Counted from the first letter of the stretch, positions 46,159-58,453 are shown. The stretch is 64,000 bases of DNA from Rhipidocladum racemiflorum (GCA_036346355.1 CM070580.1:66046854-66110853), one strand, 5' to 3'. Program-made: numbers and translations. The notes: generated from the letters alone by a model not told the origin.

Positions 46159-47833
46159 GTGGCCATGGCTAACTCTGGCGCCTACCTCCCTCCACGACCT
46201 GTTTGGGGACTCCTCGACCACGGCTCCAGCTCCGACAGGAGCACCCCGCGCCGGATGAACTCTCGAGAGTGCAACATGGCCAGTGCGGCGGCAAATCCTC
46301 CACCCCGCTACCCTCGGGACCCTCCTCCCGCGACGAAGCGGGCGGGGAGAATCCCAACGGGAAGACGACGCGCCACCGGCCAGCGCCTCGCCGACCTCCG
46401 TCGGCGCGAGGTGGAGGCTCGAAAGGCCGAGCTCGACAAACTTCAGGCCGACTGGGCGGCGACGGCACCAGCCGCCACTCGTCCCTGGCGGCGCCCGCGC
46501 GCCAGTGCATCACCGCTAGGCGAGGGGCGGACGATCTTCCATTCTTCCCCCACGCCAACCAGAACATCGCTGCAGCGGCAATGCTGCTCCGCGGACTGCA
46601 TGAGCCAACGGAGCCAGAAGCCAAGGCTACCTACCAGAACCTCCGGGGACTGGTAGAACGTGCCGTCATTCAAGACGCCCAAGGCTCGGCTCCCGACGGT
46701 CGGCGCCACCTCGGGCCGCTGGGCCATTCCCTCACGAGGGCAGCGAGCCCAGCCAAGACGGCCCCGCTGCACGAGCTCCCCAAGGCATCATACACCCCGG
46801 TGCACCACCGCCTGGGGGACAAGTATGATCTCCGCGCCACCCTCGAGGCGCGAAGGAGAGCTGTCGACGCGGCGGCACCCTCGCAGGTCGCCGATAGCGG
46901 ACCACGCGAGCACCGTGATCAGGGTCCTGATGGCCCCGGGCCACGGGCGTTTACGCGAAATCCTAGCTGGCTTCCCGGCCAGATTCGGCTCGACCAACAT
47001 AGCCAAGTACACAGGGGCCACCAGCGGTGTGCGGCTAGAAGACTACCGGCTCGCCTGCCGAGCGGGGGGAGCGACGGACGACTCCTTCATCATCCAGTAT
47101 CTCCCCATCTACCTTGCGGACTCAGCTCGAGCCTGGCTCGAGTACCTGCCAGCAGACACCATCGGCAGCTGGGCCGACCTGACGAACCTTTTCGTCGGGA
47201 ACTTCCAGGGCACATACAAACGCCCTGGCAACTCCTGGGACCTGAAGAGCTGCAAGCAGCAGCCGGGGGAAACCCTCCGGGACTACATCCGCCGCTTCTC
47301 CCAGCAATGCAACGAGCTCCCCGACATCCGTGACGCCGACGTCGTCGGGGCGTTCATCTACGGCACCACGTGCGAGGCTCTGGTCCACAAATTGGGCTGT
47401 GCGAAACCCCGGACCACCAAGGAGCTCCTCGACATCGCCACCAATCACGCCTCCGGCGAGGAGGCCGTGGGGGCCATCTTCAAGAGGAAGATGGCCCACA
47501 AAACAGCCAGCCTCGAGGACAGCGCCCCTTACGACCGTCCTGACAAAAGGAAGCGGAAGGGGAAGCGAGGGCGCTGAAAGGCGAATAATCGTCGCCGCTG
47601 CCGACCGACCTGCCAAACAACAGGCCCGGCAGACGCCCGACCGATTCGAGAAGCTGATGGATAGTCCGTGCCCGAACCACGACTATCCCGTCAAACACAA
47701 GTATCGGGACTGCGAAGTCTTGAAGCGGTTTCTTTCCGGAAACCCCACGACATCGCGGGGTAAGGGGAAGAAGCGCGACCCGGCCCCCGACGCCGGGGCG
47801 AAGGGCGATGAGCCAGCCGACGAGTTCCCATAG
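46159..47833 (+). pseudogene. gag: Tat gag, frameshifted
   Basis: The start is the ATG at 46159. An N-terminal coiled-coil segment (RRREVEARKAELDKLQADW) is in the first frame, an NQNIAAAAMLLRGL segment in a second (about 46550-46880), and the retrotransposon gag core in a third (46960-47577: YLPADTIGSWADL, FVGNFQGTYKRP, LRDYIRRFSQQCNELP). A shift near 47570 leads to the zinc-binding-like CPNH..VKH..RDC segment at about 47668-47715, ending with TAG at 47831. At least three frameshifts prevent a full product. Confidence 0.85.
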
Positions 47834-47848
47834 CTCGACGGTTGCCTC

Positions 47849-50800
47849 ATGATCTTCGGAGGAGCAGAGTGCTATGCCAACAAGCGACGGTTGAAGCTCG
47901 CCCACCGAGAGGTTCACACGGCTACCCCCGCCGTGCCCTCCTACTTAAGGTGGTCGGAGTGCCCGATCGCCTTCGATCGGACCGACCACATCCCGCACCC
48001 GGGACGCTACCCGCTCGTCGTCGACCCCATCGTGGGGACGAAGCGCCTGACCAAGGTGCTCATGGACGGCGGCAGCAGTCTCAACATCATGTATGTTGAG
48101 ACCTTGGATGCCTTGGGGGTCCCTCGCTCTGCCCTCCGGCCGAGCAAGGCGCCTTTCCACGGCGTCGTACCAGGCCAACAGGCCTACCCCCTCGAGCAGG
48201 TCGGCTTGCCCGTCACCTTTGGGAGCCCGGACAACTTCCGCACCGAGAGCCTCACTTTCGAGGTTGTGGACTTTCCCGGCTCCTACCACGCTATCCTGGG
48301 ACGACCATGCTACGCAAAGTTCATGGCGGTCCCCAACTACACCTATCTAAAGCTGAAGATGCCGGGGCCGCAGGGTGTCATCACCGTGGCCACGTCTTTT
48401 CAGCTTGCTTATAACTGCGAGCGGAGCAGTTGCGAGCTGGCCTCAGCGGTCGTCGCTTCCGCTGAGCTCGCCCAACTCCAGGAGAAGGCCCCCGAATCCG
48501 CCCCCGACTCCGGCAAGTCGGGGCCTAGCTCCTTCCAGTCCGCGGAGGACACGAAGGAGGTCGCTGTTGATCCCGAAGACCCCACCAAGATCGTGCGGAT
48601 CGGGGCCGCCCTCGCCGCCAAATAGGAAGGCGCGCTCGTCGACTTCCTCCGAGCAAACCGAGACATCTTCGCTTGGAGACCCTCGGACATGCTAGGAGTT
48701 CCAAAGGAGGTCGCCGAGCACTCCCTGAACATCCGAGCGGGATCCAGACCCGTCGCCCAACGCCTGCACCGTTTCGACGAAGAAAAGCGTCGGGCCATTG
48801 GGGAAGAGATCGCCAAACTTTTGGCCGCCGGCTTTATAAGGGAGGTGCGTCACCCCGAGTGGCTCGCCAATCCCGTCCTTGTAAAGAAAAAGTCGGGGCA
48901 ATGGAGAATGTGTGTTGACTACACGAGCCTCAACAAGGCCTGTCCAAAAGACCCATTCCCATTACCTCGCATCGATCAGGTAGTGGACTCCGCCGCCGGG
49001 TGTGAGTCCCTTTCTTTTTTAGATGCCTATTCGGGCTATCACCAGATTGCGATGAAGGAGTCCGACCAGCTCGCGACCTCCTTCATCACCCCGTACGGCT
49101 CCTACTGTTACGTCACGATGCCTTTTGGTCTGAAAAACGCAGGCGCCACATACCAGCGGTGTATGCAGGCGTGTTTTTCAGACCAAATTGGCCGTAACAT
49201 CGAAGCCTACGTCGACGACATCGTTATCAAAACCAGGAAGGCAGATGACCTCATCACCGACCTGGAGGAGACTTTTGCGAACCTCCGACGGTTTCGCATA
49301 AAGCTCAACCCCGAGAAATGCGTCTTCGGGGTCCCCAAGGGCAAGCTGCTGGGATTCATCGTCTCCGAGCGCGGCATCGAAGCCAACCGTGATAAGATCT
49401 CCGCTATCACGAGGATGGGGCCAATCAACGATCTGAAGGGGGTCCAGAGGCTGATGGGGTGCCTCGCGGCACTAAGCCGCTTCGTATCCCGCCTCGGCGA
49501 GCGCGGGATGCCACTCTACAAGCTGATGAAGAAGTCCGACCGCTTCCGCTGGACCCACGAAGCTCAGGAAGCTCTCAGTCGACTGAAAGCTTTCCTGACC
49601 TCGCCTCCGGTCCTGGTCGCCCCGGAGCCACAGGAGCCTTTGCTCCTCTACATCGCTGCCACGACTCAGGTCGTCAGCGCGGCGCTCGTTGTGGAGCGAG
49701 CGGAGGAAGGCCGCGTTTTCAAGGTGCAGAGACCGGTCTACTTCGTCAGCGAGGTACTCTCCGAAACAAAGGTCCGATACCCCCAAGTACAGAAACTGCT
49801 GTACTCGGTACTCATTACCAAGAGGAAGCTCGCTCATTACTTCGATCGACACCCCATCTCCGTGGTAACCTCCTCACCGCTCGGGGAAATCGTCCACAAC
49901 CGCGACGCCACCGGAAGAATCGCCAAGTGGGCTCTCGAGCTCAACGGCCTCGACATATCGTACGTCCCCCGGACGGCGATCAAGTCACAAGTCTTGGCGG
50001 ACTTTGTCGCCGAGTGGACCGAGGCCCAAGTCCCTACGATGGTCGAGGACCCGGAGTACTGGACAATGTACTTCGACGGGTCCTACACCAAGAACGGGGC
50101 CGGTGCGGGGGTCGTCATCGTCTCCCCACTCGGCAACAAGCTCCAGTACGCCATCCGCCTGCTCTTCGACGCCACCAACAATATCGCCGAATACGAAGCA
50201 CTCGTCAACGGTCTTCGGATCGCCGCCGACCTCGGCGCGCGACGGCTCTACGTTCACGGCGACTCCAAGTTGGTCGTCGACCAAGTGATGAAGGCCGCCG
50301 AGCCCCGCGATGCTCGGATGGCCGCCTATTGCTTGGAGGTCCGCAGGCTTGAGGAAAGGTTTAAGGGATTCGAGCTCCATCACAGTTACCGGCGTTACAA
50401 TAGTGAAGCCGACTCCCTCGCCAACCTTGCCTCCGGCAAAGGACCGGTACCCCCCGGGATCTTCGTCTCCGACCTCCATAAACCGTCGATCCGGATGGGC
50501 CCGAGTGCCGGGGGCACCACCGACCCCCCGAAGACGGACGCTCTGCCCGAAGATGCTCACCCGCCCGAGTCGGATTTGGACGTCCTGAACGTCGAAACCG
50601 ACTGGAGGCAACCCTTCGTCGACCGGTTGACAAACGGGTCACTCCCCGCCGACACCACCGAGGCTCGGCGCCTCGCCCGGCGGGCTAAGTCTTTTGTCCT
50701 AGTCAAAGGCGCCCTCTACAAAAGGAGCCCGTCCGGAATCCTTCAGAAGTGCGTTCCGACCGACCAAGGGAAGCACCTTCTGCTGGACATCCACGATGGG

Positions 50801-51836
50801 GTGTGCGGACACCATGCCGCGCCGCGGTCCTTGGTAGGAAAAGCCTTCCGACAAGGTTTCTACTAGCCGACCGCCGTAGCAGATGCGACCCAAATCGTCC
50901 GCACCTGCGAAGGATGCCAATTCTTCGCCAGGCAGACGCACCTTCCTGCGCAAGCCCTGCAGACAATCCCCATCACGTGGCCCTTCGCGGTTTGGGGGCT
51001 CGATCTGGTCGGGCCCTTCAAAAAGGCGCCCGGGGGCTTCACTCACTTACTCGTCGCCGTGGACAAATTCACAAAGTGGATCGAAGCCAAGGCGTTGGCG
51101 ACGATCACGTCGGCGCAGGCAGCAGGCTTCTTCCGCGATATTGTCTACCGCTTCGGGGTGCCCAACTCCATCATCATCGACAATGGGACGCAGTTCACGG
51201 GGAAGGAGTTCCTCGAGTTCTGTGACGACTTCAACATCCGAATCGACTGGGCAGCGGTCGCGCACCCCCAGGCCAACGGCCAGGCTGAGCAGGCCAACGG
51301 CATGATCCTCCAAGGACTCAAGCCACGAATCTTCAGTCGACTGAAGAAATTCGCGGGACGGTGGGCCGCCGAGCTACCCCCCGTTCTTTGGAGCCTACGA
51401 ACCACGCCGACCCGATCGACCGGGTTCACGCCATTCTTCTTGGTGTTCGGAGCGGAGGCCGTCCTCCCGACCGACCTCGAGTACGGCGCGCCAAGAGTGC
51501 AGAACTACAACGACGCACGGGGGCTAGAGGCACAGCAAGACGACATCGACCAACTCGACGAAGCACGAGACGTCGCAGTCCTGCGCTCGGCCAAATATCA
51601 GCAAACTCTGCGCCGATACCACAGTCGGCTGGTTCGCAACAGGTCGTTTGAAGTCGGCGACTTGGTGCTGCATCAAGTCCAGTCCAAAAAGGGCAGGCAC
51701 AAGCTCTCCCCACAGGAGGGCTCCTTTCACCATCGCAGAAGTCCTCCGACCCGGCACCTTCCGTCTCAAAGACACTGAAGGCAATCTCCTTACAAACGCT
51801 TGGAACATAGAAAAGTTGAGAAGGTTCTACCCATAA
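47849..51836 (+). pseudogene. pol: Tat pol with dual RNase H, two nonsense mutations and a late frameshift
   Basis: Protease has VLMDGGSSLN (about 48058-48087). After a TAG at 48623 the same frame runs from 48689 to 50866. It contains RT (CVDYTSLNKACPKDPFPLP, YVDDIVIK at about 49207), the usual gypsy RNase H (about 49590-49900), and a second archaeal-type RNase H (MYFDGSYTKNGAGAG, NIAEYEALVNGL, HGDSKLVVDQV; about 50065-50290). A TAG at 50864 lies where the conserved GFYWP Trp is expected. The frame continues with integrase: zinc-finger CEGCQFFAR, core LDLVGPF, IIDNGTQF and ANGQAEQ, to about 51700. A shift there moves the C-terminal IAEVLRPGTF..LKD segment into the frame ending at 51836. Confidence 0.92.
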
Positions 51837-52010
51837 TCAGCCTCTCCCCTCTCTGTACCATGCGAAAAGTTCGCAAACGAAAGAAGCTGCAGCGGTCGAC
51901 AACCGACCGAGTGTTTTGCCTACTCTTTTCGGTTGCGTATGGAAAGGCGAGGGCAAAAATCTCAACGAAGAAAAAGACAGAAACGAAAGAAACACAGCTA
52001 CTTTATTCAT

Positions 52011-52277
52011 TTATGGAGGAACATCGCCCCAACCAAGAAGGAACCGCCCGCTACGATCTTGGTGTGCGCCCCGCCAGCCGGACGACGCGCGACGCCCCTC
52101 AGCCATCGCCTGCACCAGCGGCACCCTCACCTCCCGCAGTCGGGGAACGCCTGCGACGAGGACGCCAACTCGCCGTGCGTCTTCACGCACGGCCTCGGCC
52201 TCGACCTCCGCCACCTCCCGCAACCAGGCCTGCTCCGCGCCAACCTCCTCTCGAAGCTGAGTGTAGCGGTCCGCCAT
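52011..52277 (-). CDS. Small antisense ORF of the Tat element, coiled-coil-like
   Basis: The minus-strand ATG at 52277 gives 88 residues beginning MADRYTQLREEVGAEQ. The first two thirds have regular charged/hydrophobic spacing typical of a coiled coil (WLREVAEVEAEAVREDARR). A sense frame overlaps it, but is Pro/Arg/Ala-rich without pattern. Tat elements often carry extra ORFs, sometimes antisense, between pol and the 3' LTR. It could also be the last exon of a longer antisense gene. Function is unknown. Confidence 0.4.
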   Translation of the reverse strand: MADRYTQLREEVGAEQAWLREVAEVEAEAVREDARRVGVLVAGVPRLREVRVPLVQAMAEGRRASSGWRGAHQDRSGRFLLGWGDVPP

Positions 52278-53262
52278 AGCTCGCAAGGAAGGTTTTTTCC
52301 AGGCAACAGCTTCGATGAAGCAACAAGAGCGCAAAGCACCTCCCCTTTTATAGCCCACGGTGCGGGAGGCACGGAAGGCGAAGCGCCTCAAGATCACGCA
52401 AAGAAACGGAAGCCGAAGCATCCAGCACCAGTTCCGAGGGCAGCGCGGTCACCCAGGCGAGTTAATCTTTCTTTTGAAAATTAACGCACGACCACAGCAC
52501 GCTCAAGTGGTGCGCGGGGACTCCACCTCCAGCCCCCACGCACCCCTCGGGGGCTGCATACGACCCCAAAGGTTGGTAACCTAGGACGATAACTTGACCG
52601 GTCGAACTATTCTCCCTCGTGGTATTTTCCTCAAACCGAGTGCCGCGGCCTATGCCCCCGCGGCTACGGCTCCTAAGCAGCATTTCGCGAAAAAAGGGAT
52701 TGCCCGAGCAAAAGATAGCTTGATCGGTCGGGGCAATCCGACCTAGGATATCGTCAAAAGGGATCGCTGGCATAAGTCGTGTTTCAACCGACCAAGCGAT
52801 CTACCTCGCGGCTACTTCCTCGACCCAAAATGCTGTGACCTACGCCTCCGTGGCTATGGTCCCGAAGCAGCACTCTGCGGGGAAACAAGTCCTCCGAGTA
52901 AGAGACGCTTTGGTCGGTCAAAACGCCCCGACTCAGGCCAGCATCCCAGCCGGCCAAGAGAAAGCTTCACCGAAAAAGGCGGTCAGAGCCAAACGGCCCA
53001 ACGCCTTTTTTACGAAGCCTCTTCTCCGCAAAGCACGCGCTCTAAGTCGCCTGTCTCACCCCGTGCTCTCTTTTTTGACGTAACTGGCACAACACCTACG
53101 CTCTCGGGGTACCCCCCACGGGCCCTGTAGCTACGGTCGTAAGATTGTCCAGATCACAGAGGAAGCACGAGGTAGGCAGGCAAAAAACTTAAAACGACCC
53201 GACAGGTCGGATTCGTTCGAAGCAGTCATGTTCATTACATTTTGCAAAAGAAAAAACAAAAA
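52278..53262. repeat. Tat post-pol spacer with diverged tandem repeats
   Basis: Two diverged units, each about 120 bases and about 188 apart, run 52622-52745 and 52810-52935. They share TTCCTC..CGNGGCTANGG and AAGCAGCA blocks and end with a GGTCGG block. A weaker third unit is near 53095-53150. Neither strand shows a domain. Tandem repeats here are common in Tat elements. Confidence 0.55.
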
Positions 53263-55028
53263 CTAATCATCTCCTTCCTTCCGGTGGAGGATATCCCGCG
53301 GCGAGATTCGGCGAGCGATCTCTTGAGCGCACGGGTCGACCCGGGCCATGAATGCCTCGACTTCTTCGTCGCTCCGATCAGCAGCAACGCCGCTCCCGAC
53401 TGCCTCAAGGTCAACACCATCGTAGTAAGAGATGGTGTTGACCAAGGCCGACGAAGCGCCAAGCACCGCCGCCTCCCGAACTGACGCCTCGACATGGTCC
53501 GGGACCGTCCCTAGCAGGGCGGCGACGACACTGGGGCCCGAAGTAAGTCCGAGCAGCCGGTCGCAGACAGCCTGGCTGGCCACCTGAAGAGCGGTCAGAT
53601 CGGCCGACGTGTCGGCCGCGTCCCTCTCCGCCACCCGCTTGTCCATAAGGGCCGAGTCACGTGACTCGACCACCGCATCCCGCTGCGCCACCGCCGCCCT
53701 CCGCGACTCGAGCGCGCCGCTGAGGCTCTCCCGCAGCTCTGCAGAAAACCAAAAGCAAACGTCAAAAAGAAAACCAAAAGCAACGTCAATTACCAGAAAG
53801 GAAGGACTGCCCACCCGCCAGGGAGGTCTCCTTGGCGCGAAGGTCCTCCTCGACCTTGGCACGCGCTTCTCAATCGGACGCAGCGCGATCGGCAAGCTCC
53901 CTCGCCGTCGCGAGCTCCCCCCGAGCAAGATCCCGCTCGTCGCGAAGCCGATCGGCCTCCCTGCGGGCCGACTCGCATTCCTCTCGGAGGAGGGCGGCCT
54001 CCGCCCGAGCGGATTCTTCCACGCGGACCGCAGAAGTCTTGGCCACTTCAACATCCGCCAGGGATGACCTGGCCCTCTCCCCCTCGACGGTCAACGACTC
54101 CGCAAGTCGCTGAGCCTCCCGCAAGGCTTCAGTGACTTCCCCCAGCCGCTGACCGGCCGTGGCGGCCCTCCCTTGCTCGGCAACAAGCGCCCTCTGGGCG
54201 TCAAGCAGCTCTTCCCCTATGGCACTCCCCCGGCTGTGCAAATGCCGGAGGAACATCGACTTGCCCACCGCCCGGGATGTCAAGCGCTGCAAATAAAATA
54301 CCTGCCCGGTCAGTCTCCGTTCCCCGGTCGAGAAATCCGCGAAAGACAAATCCCCGTCAGACTTACCGATCTGGCCGAGCGGGACTCCTGAGCAATGGAC
54401 TTTTTTGCCCTGGACGCGGCGTCAACGGCGCGGGTGAGGTCGGCATGGATCCTCTCCATCTCCTCCTCCAAGGCGTTCCAATCCGCAGGTTCCGCCTCGT
54501 CGTCCAGAACGAACGCGGGCCCTCCGGCCGGGTCAGGGCCGGGCCAAGTCAGCACGGCGGTCGGCAACCGCCTTGTCTCGACTTCCCCGCCTGCCGGAAC
54601 GTCTGCAGCAGCCGGTTGCGCGCCCTCCAGCAACACTCGGACCGCCGAAGCAGGCGGTGGCCCCAGCGGCGGGGGCGGCAGAACTCGTCCCGCCGGTGTC
54701 GCGAACGCCGCGAATCCCAGTAGTTCCCCCGGCGGCAGGGTCGCACCGACCCCCACGGTCGACAATGCGGGGGAAGGCAAGGATAGCGGAACGTCTCCCG
54801 TCGGTGTTGCGAACGGTAGCGGTCCCAGCCCCCCCGGGTGACAGCAGGACCTCACCGGCCTCACCGGACGACGGCGCGGGCGGAAACGCGCCCGGCAGGG
54901 CTTCTTCCTGCACTGTCGTGGTCGGCAACGGCCCCGGCGCTCCCCCCTCCGGCAGCGTCCCTTCACCGACAGACCCTGCTGCGGGGAGCACGTCCAAAGG
55001 ATCCCTGCTCCCGACGACCGCCGCCGCG
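53263..55028 (-). pseudogene. Antisense intron-containing gene of the Tat element, 5' part cut away
   Basis: Three exons are inferred. Exon 1 (55028-54367) is Pro/Ala/Gly-rich, then has ADWNALEEEMERIHADLTRA. Exon 2 (54286-53815) is a long coiled coil (LREAQRLAESLTVEGERARS, READRLRDERDLARGELATA). Exon 3 (53738-53263) is more coiled coil, then a C-terminal domain with SALVNTISYYDGVDLEAVGSG and a stop. Intron 54366-54287 starts GTAAGT and ends TTTGCAG; intron 53814-53739 starts GTGGGC and ends TTCTGCAG. Both keep the frame. Damage includes a TGA at 53872-53870 and a frame change at a C-run near 54830. A family C element truncates the 5' end at 55028. It resembles the C-terminal half of the rice 'putative gypsy type transposon' proteins; function is unknown. 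Confidence 0.7.
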
Positions 55029-55427
55029 TGTAACACCCCAAAATTTTGCTTTTCTTAAATTCATGTGTGATTTGGCACTTTGGTGAATTTTTGGAATTTT
55101 CTGGAATTTATTTGGATTTATTTGGAATTTATTTGAATTTATTCCATTTTGAAATAATTAAAGAATTTAATTTTGCAAATAAAATTTTGTTGGAAATATT
55201 TTATTTGAGTCCAAAATATTTTCCAGAATTTTTCTGGAATTTTTCTGAGTATTTTGCTATTTTTAATGAATTAAATGAATTTCTGGGAAATATTTTAATT
55301 ATTAAATCGCTGGAAAATGCGAGTGGGTTTGTACTGTTCATCCGACCGAGCCCGAGTCAGACTCGAGTTCGAGTCCGACCCGAGCCACGTGACTCGACCG
55401 AACCAACTCCAAAACCTAATCGATCCC

Positions 55428-56209
55428 AACCGTTGGATCAAGATCCAACGGTCAGGATTTCCCCGTACCGCTTCGGTCGAATCCGGCCCGGATCCGATCG
55501 CGTCCACGCGATCGTGGCCGTTGATCGTGCCATGTGGACGGTATGCGCGTCGTCGTCTCGCCGAGTCCGAAGCCGGACTCCGCCGCGCCCGCCGCCGTGG
55601 AGAACTAGGTTTCCGTCTCGGGCACGAACGCCGAGGCTATTTAAAGCCCGGGTCACGCCCCGAGGTTGCCCTCCTCCGTGCGCACCCGTGTCCCCGAGCC
55701 ATCTCGCCTGAGCCGTTGCCGTTTGCCCGTACGAGCTCACCGTAGTTGGAAGAGGTGTCCGCCGCGGTTTGCGCCGTTTTCCGCCGCCGTCCGTCGTCTT
55801 CCGCCGAGAAGGAGCCCAGATCCGGAGTCCCCGCTTCGAGACGCCCCCGAAGAGACCACCCACTTCGCCGGAGCGTGCCCGAAACGCCGTCGGTGTGGTC
55901 TTCGTTCTCAACGCCGGCCGCCGGAGCTCCGCCGTGGACATCGCAGACCCGCGAAGCTTCTCAACCGTCGGATCTTCATCGCACGGTCCAGATTCGCCCA
56001 CGTCACCCACGGTAAAGAATCACGTGTTAATCTCCAGATCTAATCTCAACCGTTAGATCTAGATCCAACGGCTTAGATTGAACCACGTTCATAGCAATAG
56101 ATTGGATCTTGACCGTCCGATCAAGATCGAACGGTCCAGATCAGTAGGGTTGTTTTCCAAGCGCGTTAGCCAGATCTAATCTGGGCCGTTGATTTTCAAA
56201 TCAACGGCC
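55428..56209. repeat. CCGTTGGATC dyad array in the plus-strand family C LTR
   Basis: Dyads lie at 55429-55452 (arms of 11), 56048-56072, 56112-56135 and 56184-56209 (perfect 12-base arms, GGCCGTTGATTT with AAATCAACGGCC), with a weaker one near 55963-55990. Spacer length is 0-4 bases. Confidence 0.8.
55638..55645 (+). promoter_or_regulatory. Possible TATA box of the family C LTR
   Basis: TATTTAAA lies in a GC-rich context between dyads. The reverse-oriented copies have ATTTAT or ATTTAA at the matching place (about 31516 and 40585), so the element is only partly conserved. Confidence 0.35.
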
Positions 56210-58441
56210 GAGATTGCACCACGTGTCGGGAAGCCTGACCGTCGCGGTCAGCGGCCCACGCCACGCTGGCAGGCGTAGACGCCGATTGACACGCGGGCCC
56301 ACGCGGTCGAGGGCCCACCTGCTGTCGGCCGATCGCGGAGCCGTGGCGAGCCCGCGGACCGAGCCGAGACCGCGCGCCGGTCCGTGGACCCGAGGCCACG
56401 ATCGTCACCCGATTGGTCCACGTGTCCTCGCCGACGCAATAATTAATTTCGAAAAGAAAATGATTTATTAATTCGAAATAATGATTTGATTTTGTTTCAA
56501 ACTTCAAACGCTTATAACTTTTATGCTTTCAACTCGATTTGAGTGATTCAAATTTCTAAATTTGTATAAAATTGAGATCTACCTAAATATGAATTTTATT
56601 TAATTTTTGGACTAAAGTTTTTCTCTGCAAAATTATTTAATTGATTATTTAAACTTTAAATAATCATAACTTTTATGCCTTAACTCCAAATTTGACGATT
56701 CCAGTTTCTAAAAACTCATAAAATTATGTTCTCTCTGTTTATGGATTTTATTTGGATGTTTGGACACTTTTTGCCTATTGTTTATTCGTGTATTTGCTAT
56801 TTGCACGCTTTACGAGTAGAGCGTTGAAGTCTTGGGAAGGATTTGAAGGAGAAGTATTGACTCAGGATCCAACTCAAGACCAAGAACAAGTACTTTTTGA
56901 AGGCAAGTTGTGCTTTGACCATGTTGATCCTATTTCGAAATCTATATTGATTTAAACTATTGCATGCTAGTTCAATTAGAAAAATACTTTGTTTAAACAT
57001 GGGGGTTAGATAAATACCAATTTGCTGTATGACACCTTGATTATTTAAGTATGTGCCATGACCCCTTGTCACCCTAGTTGTGGATTACTAGTTGGACATT
57101 ATTAAATTGCCAACATGGGTTTAGATCGTTGTAGTATCGCTTAGACCTCGCTACGTGCTCATGACATGATTTTGGACAATCAAATGTTAATATTGACTTA
57201 ATGATATATTGAACCTGTTTTGGAAAAGTATCATGTGATGTTGATGGCACGTGGTGCATGGTAATCAATCGGGTTTGATAAACATTTTCGGCCAGGGCAT
57301 GTGGCAAGAGTAATCAGGTGGGCCAGTTGTGGCATTGGGGATGTTGATTTGGTTCTTGGGTAGTCTTGCCCTGGTCACCCTAAGGACTTAACCTTGCAAG
57401 CCTTTGAACTGGGTCTAACGTGCAACCACATGTCCTGTAATGGGACGGACCTAGTTGACTAAGTTGCTAATAACGCACTGTGGGACCTCAGGAGGTCAAC
57501 TACACCCTTTGTGTAAGTTGTGCGGGGAGCGCATCGGGCCGAGGCCAGGTACCCATCTAACGGTTGATTGGCCTAGACTTCGCCTTAGCTAAGGGAAGGG
57601 TTAGTGTGCAATAACAGGGAGGACCACTTGTATTGTTAGAGGTTTAGAAAGACTTTGTTACGGAACTCGCCTTTGTGGTGTTTGACTGTATCTTGTGGGT
57701 AAAGTGCATAACCTCTGCAGAGTGTAGAATCTATTCGAATAGCCGTGTCCGCGGTATTGGACATCGCCGGGAATTACTGAGTCAAGGGTTAGATTTTCTC
57801 AAAAATAACTTTGGTTTGAAAAGTTGAAATTTGGACTAATAATGAAGTTGATGGAAATGTGGTTTAGGATGGGAGAGATGTTTACCAAACTTCTTGAAAA
57901 GTTATTTATGTTTTACTTATTTCTACTGCTTTCGAATCTACTTATATTACCTGTCCAAAGCTTTTTACTGCAAATATACCTTGAGTTATTCCTTTGTACT
58001 AAGCCATGCATATAGTATATTAGCCTGCATTCTGTGCATGACTTGCTGAGTACCAAGTACTCACCCTTGCCTCAATACAACACCAGTTGAAGAGGAGACT
58101 ACACCAGCTTTGGAGGAGGAACTCCAAGAGGATCCGTCTACTTAGGGAAGCGAGCCCACCAGTTGCACGTGGTATACTTGGATGGCGCCACGATGTTACC
58201 TTATTTGATTTTCATTGCTACTATTTCTCTCTTAATAAGTTTCGCCCTGCGAGGCGTACATTTGTGACTTGACCATAAGGTCAAGTACCCAGTTTGACTA
58301 TTTAAATAAAGTACTCTATTAGTATCGAGTGGTATGATTGTGATATTTACCAATGTTAAGACTGTGTGCACTAGCGCGTTCCTGGACTAGTGTTGAATAC
58401 ACAGAGGGTCCGGATTTGCAAATTCGGGGTCCCGACAGAGG

Positions 58442-58453
58442 TGGTATCAGAGC
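58442..58453 (+). other. Primer binding site of the plus-strand family C element
   Basis: TGGTATCAGAGC lies four bases after the LTR end. It is intact here, unlike the minus-strand copy. The leader runs to 58652. Confidence 0.9.

Larger units (their letters stand above)
45451..55028 (+). mobile_element. Tat-lineage gypsy element with antisense ORFs, 3' end beyond the window
   Basis: A short LTR (347 bp) is followed by a primer site unlike the tRNA-Met type, then gag, protease with DGGS, RT, RNase H, a second archaeal-type RNase H, integrase, a repeat-containing spacer and two minus-strand ORFs. The dual RNase H and extra antisense ORFs define the Tat lineage (RIRE2/Grande/Cinful type). It is inserted in a family B LTR. 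At 55029 it is interrupted by a family C element; its own 3' LTR lies outside the window. The flank AACTC is the expected duplication. Confidence 0.9.
55029..58437 (+). repeat. Family C 5' LTR (plus-strand copy)
   Basis: It is 3409 bp from TGTAACACCCC to GTCCCGACA. Zones are an AT-rich start (55075-55310), a GC-rich part with dyads and a TATTTAAA at 55638, and a long moderately AT-rich R/U5 part. Open frames at 55046-56507 and 56752-58272 lie inside the LTR and show no domain. Confidence 0.92.

Noticed and set aside
45664..46221. Minus-strand ORF over the Tat leader as a third antisense gene
   Set aside because: It overlaps the LTR end and primer site and lacks any pattern beyond base composition.
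46203..47333. 376-codon plus-strand frame as the Tat gag protein
   Set aside because: Only its middle carries gag-like sequence; the gag core is in another frame, so the long frame is partly chance in GC-rich DNA.
55046..55711. 221-codon plus-strand ORF at the start of the plus-strand family C LTR
   Set aside because: It runs through the AT-rich LTR start and the dyad region; the reverse copies have different frames in the same sequence.
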